From Atrichornis clamosus (Eukaryota > Chordata > Aves > Passeriformes > Menuridae): a stretch of 64,000 nucleotides of DNA. The stretch lies in contig WBMZ01005338.1 of NCBI GenBank assembly GCA_013400975.1, positions 229,568-293,567 on the forward strand. Reading direction: 5' to 3'. The translations under genes were made by a program, and so were the position numbers. Positions 51,901 through 64,000 of this stretch are shown here, piece by piece (within the stretch, counting starts at the first letter, position 1; every line of letters begins with the position of its first letter). Under the pieces are notes generated by a model. That model saw only the letters and a list, made by a program, of their open reading frames with translations, was not told where the DNA came from and did not search any database.

Positions 51901-54299
51901 GGATGTGTGCTGCTCCTGTTCAACCCTTCCATTTCTAATTCCCCTAAAAGAGTCTTAGTGTCACAGTCAGCTGCCATCCACCCAAATTCAACCTTTAAAG
52001 ACAGAAAGGTCTCAAATCAAAGTAAACCAGGAGAAGATTCTTGGCATCTGTGAAGACTGCTGTATTCGTGGCATTGTCAAATGATGCAAATAAGCTAATG
52101 TTGAACTGCATCTAGAAAATAAATTGACAAAAAATAAACATTCTGAAGGAGAAATATCCCAGCCTTGCACTAAGATCACTCTTTGCACTAGTAATCCTGC
52201 TGATTAATTGCACTACTAATTCTTCAGGTAAAGGAAGCTGTTCCTCCTTTGAACCTCAGAAAAGGTACCAAGTCAATCTGACTCCTGCCAAACCCTTATT
52301 GTTTAAAAAAATATTCCTAGTAGGAATCAAAGCAGAAGAGATGGCAAAAATCTATATTTGGCCACTGAAAAAAAATATTTCCATTCTAAATGGTAATGCA
52401 GTCAAAAATGACCCAATTGCAAAGATTTCTGAGTTTACTGAAATTATTTCCAAGGTGAAAAAAAAAAAAACCCAAACCACCACAGAATAATCTCCAATAA
52501 GGAGCAGAAAAAGAAAAGAATGGAGTTACGTGTGACTTGAGAGTGCTTGCAACAAATTTCAGCTAAGTGAAGCTGAGTTCATCTTTGTTTGGAAGCAAAG
52601 AAGGATATCTATCATAGCTATGCATGCTGTTATTTATCAATATTATAATTACGGTATTTCACACCGCATTTTTTTACTGCATTCTTTCCTCAAGGTTTTT
52701 TTCACTGAAGAATTTAATTTTCAAGTCCATCTGGTACAGCAGAGTGTTGTGCACATAAAATAAGACTCAGATGTAACAACAACGCCTTTATGTGTCTTCT
52801 ATGTACTAAACTTTGCTTTAAGAAAGTCAGGCTCTCTAACACAGACTATTCTTGTCCTGTCATTGTTTATTCATCTAACAGTTCTGCTTTAGATGCATCT
52901 GATTGGAAGTCAGAAAAGAAAAGATTGTTTCATAAGTAAAGCACAAGTCAAAGGCTGTTTTATTAGAAACAGCAAATAAAACATGATATGACTGTAGTCT
53001 GCTGAATTAGCAAGTACTATGTGGACCCTGCATTTAACCTATTCTCTATCTTCTTTACAATGCACATACATAAGACAAGTATTTCAAGAAATTAATCATC
53101 ATCTCAGTGCCTCAAACAGAGCAGTTTCTACAAGCTTCTATATACAAACCGGAATCAATCCATATGACAGAAATTGATTCAGTTCTGTTTACTATATATT
53201 TCACAAAATTCAGAAGAACCATACTCAGTTTTTAACTAAATATATATCAGAGCCTAATTCTAACCTTTTATTCTGTTGGAACATATTGATTCCATAACTT
53301 TTGGCAGCAAACTGCAAATCCCACTAGAAGTAGCCATTAGGCTGGATAATAAATCAGTGTCTTGACAATGGCATCGTACACTCATCACAGTAAAAAGCAG
53401 CTGCAAATGACTTTCAGAGTCTGCCAACACGGCCACAAATTATGTAGAATGCACAGTGATATTAACTCATACAACTGAGGTGGACCAACCTCTGCCAGAC
53501 CAGCCCAAGGACCTCGACTTTGACAGGAAGGTTGCTGCTTTCAATAATAGGGAAAGTCACAGAAATAAGTATCTTTCTAACTCAGGCAATAAATAAAAAG
53601 AGATGGCAAAATACATTGGAAGAGAAATGTAGAGAGGACACAGCCCTATACTTCTGCATTTTGTTCTGCAATCTGAAGCTCCCATGCCAAGTTCTTCATG
53701 ACTGAAAAGTTTTGGGGTTTTTGCTTTTCTTTAAAATACACCATTATTTAGCAAACTATATGTTTCTGACTCTCCAGATGTAGTCTATAGGGTTTAAGCA
53801 CACACTTAAGCACAATCCCATTCTAGGAAACAGGTCTAGAAATCAGGATAAAATACCAAGTTTAGTTCTATAATGTCAGTTCTTTTCACAAGGAGAGGTA
53901 TGTTCTGTATTTATGGCACATAAATATGACTGGACCTCCAGTCCCCTGCATATTCCACAGTGGAGTTTTATAATAATAACGTACAATTTCACATATCCAT
54001 TGGCTGCATGATATAGTCTACTACCTTATTTTATTCCAACTACTGTACACAGTGTTTTCTACAACCATGACTGGTTCAATCCACTTTATCATATTGCTCA
54101 CATCTTGTCTGGCCCTGCCACGTCCCTACTGGCACTACTGACACTTTCTGTTTCTTTGGATTAGGGACATGATTTAGCTGGAAATATCTATCAGTGTAAT
54201 GAATTAATTGCACTGAACATGCTTAATACTGTAAACCTGGTAAGTCATTGCTGTATGTTGCACACCTCGAGGAAAAATAAAAACTACCACTGAGATAGA
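48962..54299. other. AT-rich noncoding stretch with one CR1 relic
   Basis: Except for the CR1 tail at 51214-51260 nothing was recognised. The 50985-51130 stretch is richer in GC and keeps a few CpGs. Several 60-94 codon frames on both strands lack motifs. An A-tract/C-run junction lies at 52458-52482. Confidence 0.5.
51214..51260 (+). mobile_element. CR1 LINE 3' terminal relic
   Basis: CCAGATGAACC, then GGTCCCTTTCCAACCTGG, then ACTATGATTCTT matches the last 45-50 bases of CR1 on the plus strand. Everything upstream is either truncated or too diverged to see. Confidence 0.8.
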
Positions 54300-55080
54300 C
54301 AGGGAAAAATCACATCGCAAATCTCCCATTACAAGACATGAAGAAAATCAGCACAGCTTATCTGTGCCTAAAGAATGTCCCACCAGTCCTTAATCGTTCT
54401 CTATTCACAGCAGGTACCACGTATAACACATCCAGTTTGAAGCATCTGTCGATACCTCGGGCTGCAGCGAAGCGGCTGTGGTTTATTGGCGAACCCTGGC
54501 TGGAAGGGCTCTCCAGGGAAGCTCGGATATTACAGGCTCCTGTTAAAAATGCTACTGGAACAAATACATTTCTGCTTGGCTGCAATATTAAAAAGCGATG
54601 CCTGACCAGTAATTAAAGAAGCTGCCAGATAACACAAAATGTGTTGGGCCAGTTAATGTATGCAGATGTCACTACAGAGAGTGATCTCATAAACAAAGAG
54701 GGAAACAAAGCACTAGCACAACAAATTAACCTTTATGGGTTAAGCAGTCTGTGAGCAATGAACAGGGATAGGATATGCGTGTGCTGTTTGGGTTTCTTAA
54801 TTAAGTCACAAAAAGATCTTAATACTTTTGACAAACAGGATGAACATGAGCCTGTCATTAGAGCTTGCGACCCCCAATTGCTCCATAGTTACTGTATAGC
54901 AGCCATTACTCTCATTTCTAGACATTCTTACTGAAAAACTGTTTCTTATTCTTAGTGCTGTACAGTGCAGTGTTATTATGTTTTGTCAGCATTTTAATCA
55001 GATGCCAGATTATGCAAAAAATGCTAATAATACAAACTACCAGCCCTGCTTTTGCATAACACATGTTAGGATGTCTCCTG
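54300..55080. promoter_or_regulatory. Candidate conserved noncoding block (possible enhancer)
   Basis: The left part (54310-54620) holds about ten CpGs in 300 bp although the region around it is nearly CpG-free, and it is open on both strands at once (plus 54338-54616, minus 54358-54585), which goes with balanced composition. The right part (to about 55080) keeps CTTAATTAAG, TAAT/ATTA homeodomain cores, two ATGCAAAA/TTTGCAT octamer-like motifs (near 55012 and 55050) and a TTTGTCAGC site. No splice pair or family motif suggests coding. The pattern resembles vertebrate conserved noncoding clusters near developmental genes, but conservation is not visible from one genome. Confidence 0.33.
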
Positions 55081-55455
55081 ACTAGTTAGGAACTGCCTAA
55101 ATGATATGAAAGAACTCTTGTTTTCCTAGAGACAAATCCAGGATCTGGTACCCTAAAGGGTGCAGATTAATACTCATAATATTTTTTAGCTAGAAATCTT
55201 ACAAGTGTTGCTGCTTATATACTAACATTGGTGTTCTTTTGAAACTTTGCTAGGCTACTTGCCTTCCACATCCTTCAGCTGTTAATTCTTCAGGTTAACT
55301 TCAGACTGTATCTATGAATATTCTGCTAGCAGTCATATGAAATAAATAAGTCTGATGTGAATCATTTCTAGGTGCTTTTTGAGGTGACAGACTCTTGAAC
55401 CAATATATCATTACCGTCTGCCTTGTCAACTCTTCTTAGCTCATGCATTATTTAC

Positions 55456-55517
55456 CTGCTAAACCGTGGTGACAGTGGTGAAGCAATAACGCTCTGTTTT
55501 GAACCTCCAGCTGCCAC
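55456..55517 (-). CDS. Weak candidate internal coding exon
   Basis: On the minus strand, CTGTTTTGCATAG (55518-55530) is a fair acceptor and CAG/GTAAAT (donor GT at 55454-55455) a fair donor. The 62-nt segment between them is open in frame 0 and reads as a serine/proline-containing peptide (starts VAAGGSKQ, ends SPLSPRF), compatible with a disordered linker. It keeps two CpGs. Spliced directly to the 21990-22049 candidate it would enter that segment in its second open frame, not in frame 0, so the two do not support each other in their most coding-like frames. It may be chance. Confidence 0.2.
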
Positions 55518-58500
55518 CTATGCAAAACAGGTTGAATGCCAAAGAGATATGAAATATTCATGCTTTCACTTCTTTTTCTAACTGACAACATCCTCCTGCA
55601 TAGGTGACTTTAAAGGCTCAGTATTTTGGTCATTCAATTATCACTTTCACTCAAAATCCGAAAAAAGTATGAAAGGAAACATAGGTACATTATTCTTCTG
55701 ATAATACTCTTTTATATAGGGGTTAGTTTTTATGGACTAATTTAGTTTATTCTTTTTCTTATTGTTATTAATATAACTAGTCTTTAAATCACTGATTCCT
55801 CTGAACAAGTCATGCTTTGACTTTTAGACAAAGTCTGTAAGCTTTGCTTGTAACCTGACAATTATGTAACAGATTCAAAAAATTCTGAGATGTACAGATT
55901 TCATCATGCTGAATAGGAGTTTCTTTGGGTTTAGTATTTGCCTTATCAGTCACATCTTAATGGCATACTGAGCAATCAAAATCTGACTTCTCTCAGACTT
56001 TTTCAGTATCATTCCCATTTTCTCCTCCAACATGTTCAGTCTTTCTCTGTGGTAAGAAGTTTCTTTGTGTAATTCATTGTGTCACAGACAGCTTCAGCAA
56101 AAGAGCAGAGGATGACAGATGTCTATAAAGTTGCATAGATGTATATGTTTGTACCATAAAAGCAGGTTTGTTTTTTAATATCTTCTTGAAATAAATATTT
56201 TAAATATTTAAAATAATGGTTTACATATTTTGTTGTCCATATGAGAAAGTTAAGTGTAACTTTTAGTAGCAATTAAAACACACTTTACTGTACTCCATTG
56301 TCAGTGAAAGCAGTCTAGTGGATTAAAACGAAAGACTTCTTTGTAACAAAGTAATATACAATCTACATTTAGTGTTCATTGTTCCCTAAGTTCTGGAATT
56401 GATGGCATTATGGACTTGTAATATTCTCATGTTTGCTTCTTATATTAAACTGTAAAAACCTTGAACAGGTACCATGCTCTACTCTGAGTTTAGTAGAGTA
56501 TTTTGGGTACGTTGTTGCAGAGGTTATAAAAAACTTTTCATCTTCTAGGGAAGTGACACAATTCCTTATTTGAACACAGACATAAGAGAATGAAATGCAA
56601 AAGGAAAATACATCTTGTGTAAAGTGAGTTTAAATTCATAGTGCATTACTGGCTTTTTAACAGAAACACTGAAAGACTTCTTTTAGCATTTCCTAAGCAA
56701 AAAAGGATCACATAATTACCACTTACTATCAATCTCAATGTCAGAAGTGTCAGACAGATTTACTGAAACCTTCTGACTTCATTTAGCCCCAAATGTCCCA
56801 TTTTAAACTGTCATAAAAATTTTCCCAAATTTTCACTCTCATAGTGTTGATACAAAATACTCTTAAAGGAGTTGTCAAGGTTTAAGAATGTCAAACACAG
56901 GACTATAAAGAAATATTCTGAATGGAGAGACTTTGTAAACCATACAATTTTTTTTTTCTCTAAGCTAATGACATTTTGAAAGACCTGTAAAGGTCAATGA
57001 TCCAATAAGAATATATTCTACTATAATTACTTAAATTGCTTAAGTTCATTATTCTGTTAATAGTCTTACTCTTACACTCAGATCCTTTGTTGCTCCATCA
57101 AGAAACTAATTTTCTGAAATTCTTTTGCAGCATGGTATTCCTTTGCTGTTGTTCTAGCTAAGCTCTGCAGATGGTCACATTTGAAAGGGAATATGACAAT
57201 CCTTTCTTCCCTCTTTCTTCCCCATTCCTGTTATGATAATATCATCAGAACTATGAGCAGACAAAGAGAGGATTTTATACTTCCTTGTACCTCAAACTGA
57301 CAAAAGTACTTCTGTTAGAGAGAAGAAAAACAAAGTGAATGATAGAGAAAGTTCATTAGACCAAAAAAGACTAAGAACAAAATTTCACCAGTAAACAATT
57401 GAAGTATTGAGGTAGCAAGAAAAAGTTCAGGAAGGCTGGATGAATAGATAGATATAATTCAACACTGAAGACTAAAAAGCAGGAAAAGTTTAAAAAGCTG
57501 AGTGACCAAACCAAAGGAGGGAAGGAGGAAGGTTTTCAAATACTATACTGGTAATTTTCAGTATTTACTAATTTAATATCTGGAGCAAAATCAGTACCAC
57601 AGGAAATAAAGAAAGAAAATAAGCAGAATTAAATTTTCTAGAGCTGATTTTATTCAATAAAATGACTGAATTTACCTGCATAAATATAATACTGCAGATC
57701 CAATATTCACACAGCAGTTAGCATGCACCAGAAAACTAAACCTATTTCTGTAATAATCTCACTGCATCCTCATTTGTATTAGTAAGCGTTTTAGAAGAAT
57801 GCATGAGGCAGGAGTCTGATAACAAATTCACAGAGAAAGTTTAAACATTCAGCAGTAAAAGGCTACTGAGTACATTTTAACTCAAGGAGTGAACTCCCTT
57901 GTGTATAACCTACTATTGGCTCCATTGATTTCACTTAGGAGTTTATGGACTCAGACATTCTCTGAAGTCAATAGAGCTGAGCCATTTGGTATCATCTACA
58001 GGTATTGGCCTGTATGCCTAAAAATAAAAGTTAGACTTTGCCTGCGTGGGTTCTGCACTGTTGAAAATATCAGCTTTCTTTGGACACCATTGACATACAC
58101 TGATGGACCTAAAATCCCAATCTGATTTGCGCTGTTTTGAAAAAAGATATGGTTGGTCAAATAGCAGGTATCTTCAAGAAGGCATGGGAAAGAAAAAGTG
58201 AAAGAAAATGGAGAAAGGTTGTATCGCTGAACCTTCTGAAGTCCCCAGTGCAAGCCTTGCCATCCCCAAATCCAAGATCTCATTGCTTTCCATCTGCCTC
58301 AACATAACTCCAGAAGCACTCCAACATAACGCCTTCCACTCTCAGGGAATTCTTGGGTTTGTGCCTTACCCTCCTCTGACAAGATGTGCTGAGATGCAAC
58401 CTCCAGAGAGAAATGAGGCTGTTCCATCTCTTCTGGATCAGCTGAGCAGGCTCAAGGGGAGAGATGCTTAAACTGAGCAAGTCTTCAATGGCAAACCATA

Positions 58501-61500
58501 AACAGACGCAGGCAAGAGAGAAACAATGTTAAACAGTGGTCATGAAAGCTCCAGAAAAGACTGAGAACCTTCACTGACAAGTAGGGAGCAGCTGCCAGGC
58601 CTCTGAGACAAAACATACTTCTTAGGAAGCAGAAGGGACTAACAGAGCATCTGTGCTACAACCCAAAGAGATGCCAAGGGAATTGCAGCCAAGCATGGAA
58701 ACAAGGACTTCTTTGTAAGGGCACAACAGGTAGGGCAAGACCTGTTTGACAACCTTTGTAGTCCTACTGAAAAAATAGTTAATTTTTCATTATTTACACA
58801 TATGAAGTTTGACTTTTTCAAATGTAAAAGCTTTTTGGATTTTTTGGGGAGGGTGTACAGAAGGAATTAAAGATTAACATCGTAGGCAACAAGATTCTTG
58901 CATCAGGGAGTTGCAAAGAATTTCAACTACAAATGGCGTAGGTAGAAAAACCTCAACCAACTGATACTGTTTCTATCTTTTCACACTTTTTCCTTTAAAA
59001 AAGCAGTAGAGAAGGAATCCTGCATGAGCAGAATCTTTGAAAGGACATCACAGTTTAGTCTGAAAATCCCCACTTGTGATCCAAATCCTGAAGAGGCAAA
59101 GGATATGGCATTAGGGAAATGTTTGTAGCCACTGAGTTGTTTTAAACATGCTGATTTTTTTTTCTTCTTTATATTTTTTTTCCTCAATACATGGAGGAAG
59201 TTATAATCCAATTTGGGAGGAACAGAACTGTAAACCTGGATCTGCCTGACCCCGGGTCCCCACACAATATTTTACACAGATATGAAACTCTGTCTCAGAG
59301 CAACTTGTTTTCCATCATGTTGTTACTTACCACAAGGCCATCTGCTCTACTCACTGCTCTGCATCCTCAGTGTGACAAAACTACCTAAGATTTACAATGA
59401 CAAACGAGACCCACTTCCACTCCAGAGATACATAATGGAAATACAGAATTCCTAGGGGATATTGCAGAAATTACAAGTGTTGTGCTTGCAGCTGTATTGC
59501 ATTCATCTGAAGGTGTTTACAAAATGTAGGTACAACGTGAGGGTGACCCGGGAGATGAGCACTGTTACCATATTGGCACAACCAGCATCACTCACACAAA
59601 GCTCTCTTCTCTGGCTCTTGACAGAAAAAAACCCTTTAAATGTCATATTTAATTGTCTAACATGACTAGTTCTGTTAATATGACCATCATTAGTCATAGG
59701 CTTAAACAATCTTATTTTCCGAATTTTCCTCATTTTTAGGGCTAGCACTAAGCATTCAGAAAGTGTACTGATCACAAAACAAATATCTCAACTAATGTCG
59801 AGATTGGTCACATGCTCACATACAAATTTCTATATCTTCCACTTATATTTTTTATCTTATATTCACTTATTTTCCACTGTTTTAATTTGCGAGTCAAGGG
59901 ATTTTTTGGGGGGAAGAAGGGAGCACAATTCTATCGTACAATATTATATATGAACTAATAAGGGAAAGCAAGCAATAGGTATAATCTGATTATTCACTTC
60001 TGGAAGTTTGTTTCTGTCCAACTAAAGCAGTGCCAAGTGTAAACCCTGATTTCAATCTGGAATTGAAATTGGTCCTATCATAAGATTAAATCACAACCTT
60101 GGTTTCTTTCACTCTGATTTTTACTTGTTCTTAGACATGGAGATATTGATACTGAAGAAAAAACAAATTGGTTCTTAGTGAAGTAAACACAATACAGCTA
60201 CAATGACACATAAAAATGTTAGTAATAAAAGTTATTTATATATATATATGTCTACATGTATTTTGGGATGGAATAACAAATGTGTTATAAAAAATAATAG
60301 AATAACGCCTTAGTTACAACATTAACTTCAAAACATGTCACTTCACATTGCCCTTGAACTTGATATTCTGATGCATTATTTAGGTGATGAGATTTTCCCA
60401 GTCACTCTAAAAGTTGTTATTACATGATCTCATTATTTAATCATTTTGTGTTTCAAAATGTAATAATCCATAATATGTCTTATTGTATCACAATCAGAAG
60501 AATAACTGATAATAAAAAAAGGAAAACCAAATTTAAAGTCAAAGGTTTGTTGATTTTCTTGAAAAATCAACTTCTTGCTAGTAATTGTAGATCTTTGTGC
60601 AGCAGTCACCCAAACAATAAACTATTCTAATATGAATATAATAATATTATTTTAAACTAAGAAGTCTGCATAAAGTTGAAAGAAACCTTAAAATACTTTA
60701 GCTGAGTGCTGTAGTTATACTTGGACCAGAATATTCCATGCCAAATTTTCGAATTTGATACAATAATAACAAGAGACAGAGAGAGCAAGTGAACAGGGAG
60801 AATCACACAGAAAGATAAAGATTTATAACTCCTCCCATTTCAACAAGTCACTGCCTCATTTACATCTCCTTTCAAATTGTAGATCTGAACACAGACATGG
60901 GGCTCACTGGGAATTAATTTTATCTAACTGTTAAGAGATTAACGCTTCATTTTGCATCCATTGTCACCTGATGATGGACTAGGAATCTGATTGACAAGAA
61001 TAAAAAAAAGTTAAATTCTTTATTTAGCCATATCTCTCTTTCATATTCATAACTCCTGGGTTAGGGAAGGCTGGACCAGATATCTTCATTAATTCCTTTT
61101 CGTCCTAAGGTATTCCATGTTTCTAAGAAAGGCAAAGATGTATTTGACTATTACGTCTTTAAATATCTAAAACTTTTGAGTACAAAGTTGAAAAATATTC
61201 AGTTGTCTATTAAATATATAGAGAGAGAACTCCATATATCATACACTGAATTTCTATCTTAACTACGTGTCATGTTAAATCAATTATCTCTCTGTGATAT
61301 ATAAAATAACAATATTTATCAAATTTACATAAACACTGACACGTGTAATATTAGAGCCAAGAAATCCTTCTTCAGTCTGACTTCCAGGTAGATCACGAGT
61401 CCTAAAAATATTGTGCTTCATGCTTTGAAATAGAAGCAATACAAAGCAATGGAAAACACAGGGCAAATAATTTTCAGGTTTTCATATTTTTTTGAATACT

Positions 61501-63870
61501 CCTTTTTTCTGCAAAGAGTGATGTTAAGGAAAACAATTAAAAAAAAAAACCAGGAAAAATACGCGAATAAAGAAAGCTGGAATAAATCGTACAAACCATC
61601 TGCAAATACATATCTCATTTATATAAAATCAATAAGAGTTTTTAAGCATATACTTGCTAGAGCGAAAATCATTTGGGTTTTTACAACAGTTCTTCATCTG
61701 ATAGCTAAATGAATATGATGAAGATGTAGAAAAAACCCGTAACTTCCAGTTTTATCACAATCAAAATTTTATTCAATACCATTTACTTCAGATAATCATA
61801 ATAACCTTATTCTCCAGTATTCCAGGTTAAATCCACATAGGAGTGCATTTTCTTCCTTGGACTTATGAACCCTTGCTTTTCAGCAGCGTCACATTGCAAA
61901 TTCTACAGTGTAGCGCATCAAGCCGTGACAGCAATAGCTTCTGACTTGCCTATGAGCATCTATTCTCTCATTTTCAAGTGTCACAACTGACACCAAAATA
62001 TTGTGTTCAATATTCTGCTCAATTTCATGTTTCCCTATTTTTCACATAAGCTAGACCAGGAGAGGGTCAGGATCAAAAAATACATGCTATGCATGCAGAT
62101 GGTTTGACACACAAATATTTTAATTAGACAGCTACTCAAAGCCAAGTTTTGGCAATGCACAGGAGAGTAACTCTGAATGTGAAGCTAAGCTGGACAGTGT
62201 GTAAGTGCTACAGGAGCATTCAGCATGGTTTATGATGCACAGAATGCCAAACTGAAATACTAGGGGAGGAAATTAGCAAAGATAATTAACGACATTGTTC
62301 CAGAATTCAAGAAGCATGGAGATGGCTTTCATGGAGTGGCATTCAGCAAAACGTGTTTTATCCACCATACAGTTTGCCATGCTTCTTTTCCTTTTTTACA
62401 CATAGCTAGCTCCATTGGCAGCTTGCCACCTTTGGGAAAAGTAAATAGAATTTTTGCTTTAACAGCACGTTTTATGATAAAATTATTCTTTTTAATAATT
62501 GTTTCCCAGCAACACTGAATAGTAGAGAAATTGGCAATACTGTGTTAGTATGGAAGATATTTTACTCTACAGGTGAGTCCCATGTATTCTAGTAATTTTA
62601 TAAGTATCTGGGACAAATTTGATGTTGGAGGAATTTGTTAAGATGTAAGTCAACCAAGTTTTTTTTCCTGTATTTTATTTTTATGCCTTAAAACACATTA
62701 GCATGAATAATCCATCTATGGACCCAGTTGACAGCAAAAGAGCAGCTCCCTTGTTTCAAACCCTGCCCTTGATAAGACACTACCATGGATGATTTTGTTC
62801 AGCCTTTAGGCTATATGATCAAATAAAGGACTAAATGAGCATCTGTACCTGCAAAGTCACTGTAATGTAGAGTTTTACTGCTTCCATAATTTTACTGTCT
62901 AGTTTACTTTTATTTTTCCATCAATACAAGAACAGAATGAAAAGCTTGACTCTGAACAACCAATTTTCCCAAAGGTGTAAAATGGCAACTTTAGTTTGTG
63001 TTAACAGTGGAGTAGCTGCTGTGAAGCAACTCTGTTGAAGAATCAGGTTTGAAATTTTCTGTGCATTTTTAAATTCAAGTTTTATGGACTCTGAGGACAA
63101 AGGGAGACAATACAGATATTTTCCCATACAAAGAACTGGAATAAGATTAAAAATCAACTTGTACAAAAAAAAACCCCAAACATGTATACAGAAACTGGAG
63201 ATATTGGGTATATGGCTAACAACATATTTTATGAATTGATGATCCTTCTTTTAATAAAAACCAATTTTTCTACTTGTGATTCAGAATATTAATTTTCAAT
63301 ATTCCTCTATAAAAGACACCAAGAAATGCCCTAATACTGACACTTGTGTTCATAGATACTTAATGTTAATATCTTCTTAATAAAGCTTTAACAAATACGT
63401 AAGATTTCCATATTTCATATGCCTAAGATAACCCTTTAATAACAAAAATACACCACTGTAAGAATTAAAACTCACGCCAAATTCTGCCTGTGATCTTTAT
63501 CACACCATGTAAGGTTCTGGTGCTTCAGTTTGTCCACTAAAAGAAAAGCCTGGGGTTCAGTCATGTTTATGCAGAGATTACGAAGGTATCCAGGGCAATG
63601 AATATGTGACTGTTGTGGGGAAAAGTCCAGTAACAGGTTCCCATAGGAAAACAGAGAAGGAAACAAACAAACAAATACATTCTTTATGCATTCCATTGCA
63701 TAAAGGTAAGAAGGGGTTGAGTTATGGCTTTTAAATTTGTCTTTTTAGCTTCATGTTGGTTGATCAGAGTTAAATTTCATTTATGTTCATTAAGTAGCAT
63801 CTGAGAGGTTTTCATGACATGAACTAGGATCATTTTTCACAAGTCCCTATTCTATGATGATGAGCTATAT
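55518..63870. other. AT-rich noncoding stretch, no gene seen
   Basis: Over eight kilobases without a convincing gene. A stretch at about 57890-58520 is less AT-rich and includes CATTGATTTCACTTAGG and TGAAGTCAATAGAGC, which faintly resemble an old amniote interspersed repeat. T-rich runs occur at 59153-59182, an (AT)n tract at 60236-60250, and CpG-containing sequence at 61880-61930. Frames of 60-95 codons are unrecognised. Confidence 0.5.
60236..60250 (+). repeat. Short (AT)n tract
   Basis: About seven AT units followed by GTCTACATGTA. Confidence 0.85.
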
Positions 63871-63873
63871 TGA

Positions 63874-63892
63874 TGATGATAAAGTATCATCA
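63874..63892. repeat. Perfect 8-bp inverted repeat
   Basis: TGATGATA, a 3-base loop AAG, then TATCATCA. It borders the palindromic AT tract to the right. Confidence 0.85.
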
Positions 63893-64000
63893 TAATACTA
63901 ATATTATATATTATATATTATATATTAGTCTATTATATAAGTACATCATATATAATATATCTATTATATTAGCATAATATATATTATATATAATATATAA
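63893..64000. repeat. AT-rich palindromic satellite-like tract, cut by window end
   Basis: Nearly pure A/T built from ATTATAT, TATATTA and ATAATATAT units, with many nested inverted repeats that could form hairpins or cruciforms. The tract is still continuing at the last base, so its full length is unknown. Confidence 0.9.

Overview
The window reads as vertebrate, and specifically bird, nuclear DNA. It is AT-rich, CpG-poor and almost free of long open frames. It carries several fragments of the avian CR1 LINE, including the 3' tail built on ATTCTATGA/ATTCTGTGA, and one solo LTR of a type I recognise from bird endogenous retroviruses. Microsatellites are short and sparse, as is usual in birds. 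No bacterial-style operons, rRNA, tRNA or CRISPR arrays are visible. The species cannot be named from this; a neoavian or passerine bird is my best guess.

Most of the 64 kb is probably one or more large introns, or an intergenic desert. The best coding candidate is a 60-nt minus-strand exon at 21990-22049, with a strong pyrimidine-tract acceptor, a GTAAGT donor and 20 open codons. I do not recognise the protein. A second, weaker minus-strand exon-like segment lies at 55456-55517. If either is real, the host gene runs right to left through the window. Other exon-like pairs were found and are treated as probable chance. Short open frames (60-135 codons) are scattered on both strands, but none shows a family signature.

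Layout: 1-4740 is unannotated AT-rich DNA. 4741-5260 is a GC-rich island-like insert with a TATA-like motif. 8930-9620 is a second GC-rich patch with a CATC microsatellite. 17740-17960 is a possible conserved noncoding block. 18519-18830 holds two CR1 3' ends head-to-tail. 20578-21140 is the solo LTR. 21990-22049 is the exon candidate. 24830-25070 and 31830-32230 are CpG-retaining blocks. 42973-43496 is the longest CR1 copy, on the minus strand. Three shorter CR1 relics lie at 47612, 48838 and 51214. 54300-55080 is the strongest candidate regulatory block. The right edge is a very AT-rich palindromic tract that runs out of the window.

I found no multi-gene system here. The most useful leads are the small exon, the 54.3-55.1 kb block, the tandem CR1 junction, the recurring A-tract/C-run junctions, and the two GC-rich patches of unknown origin.
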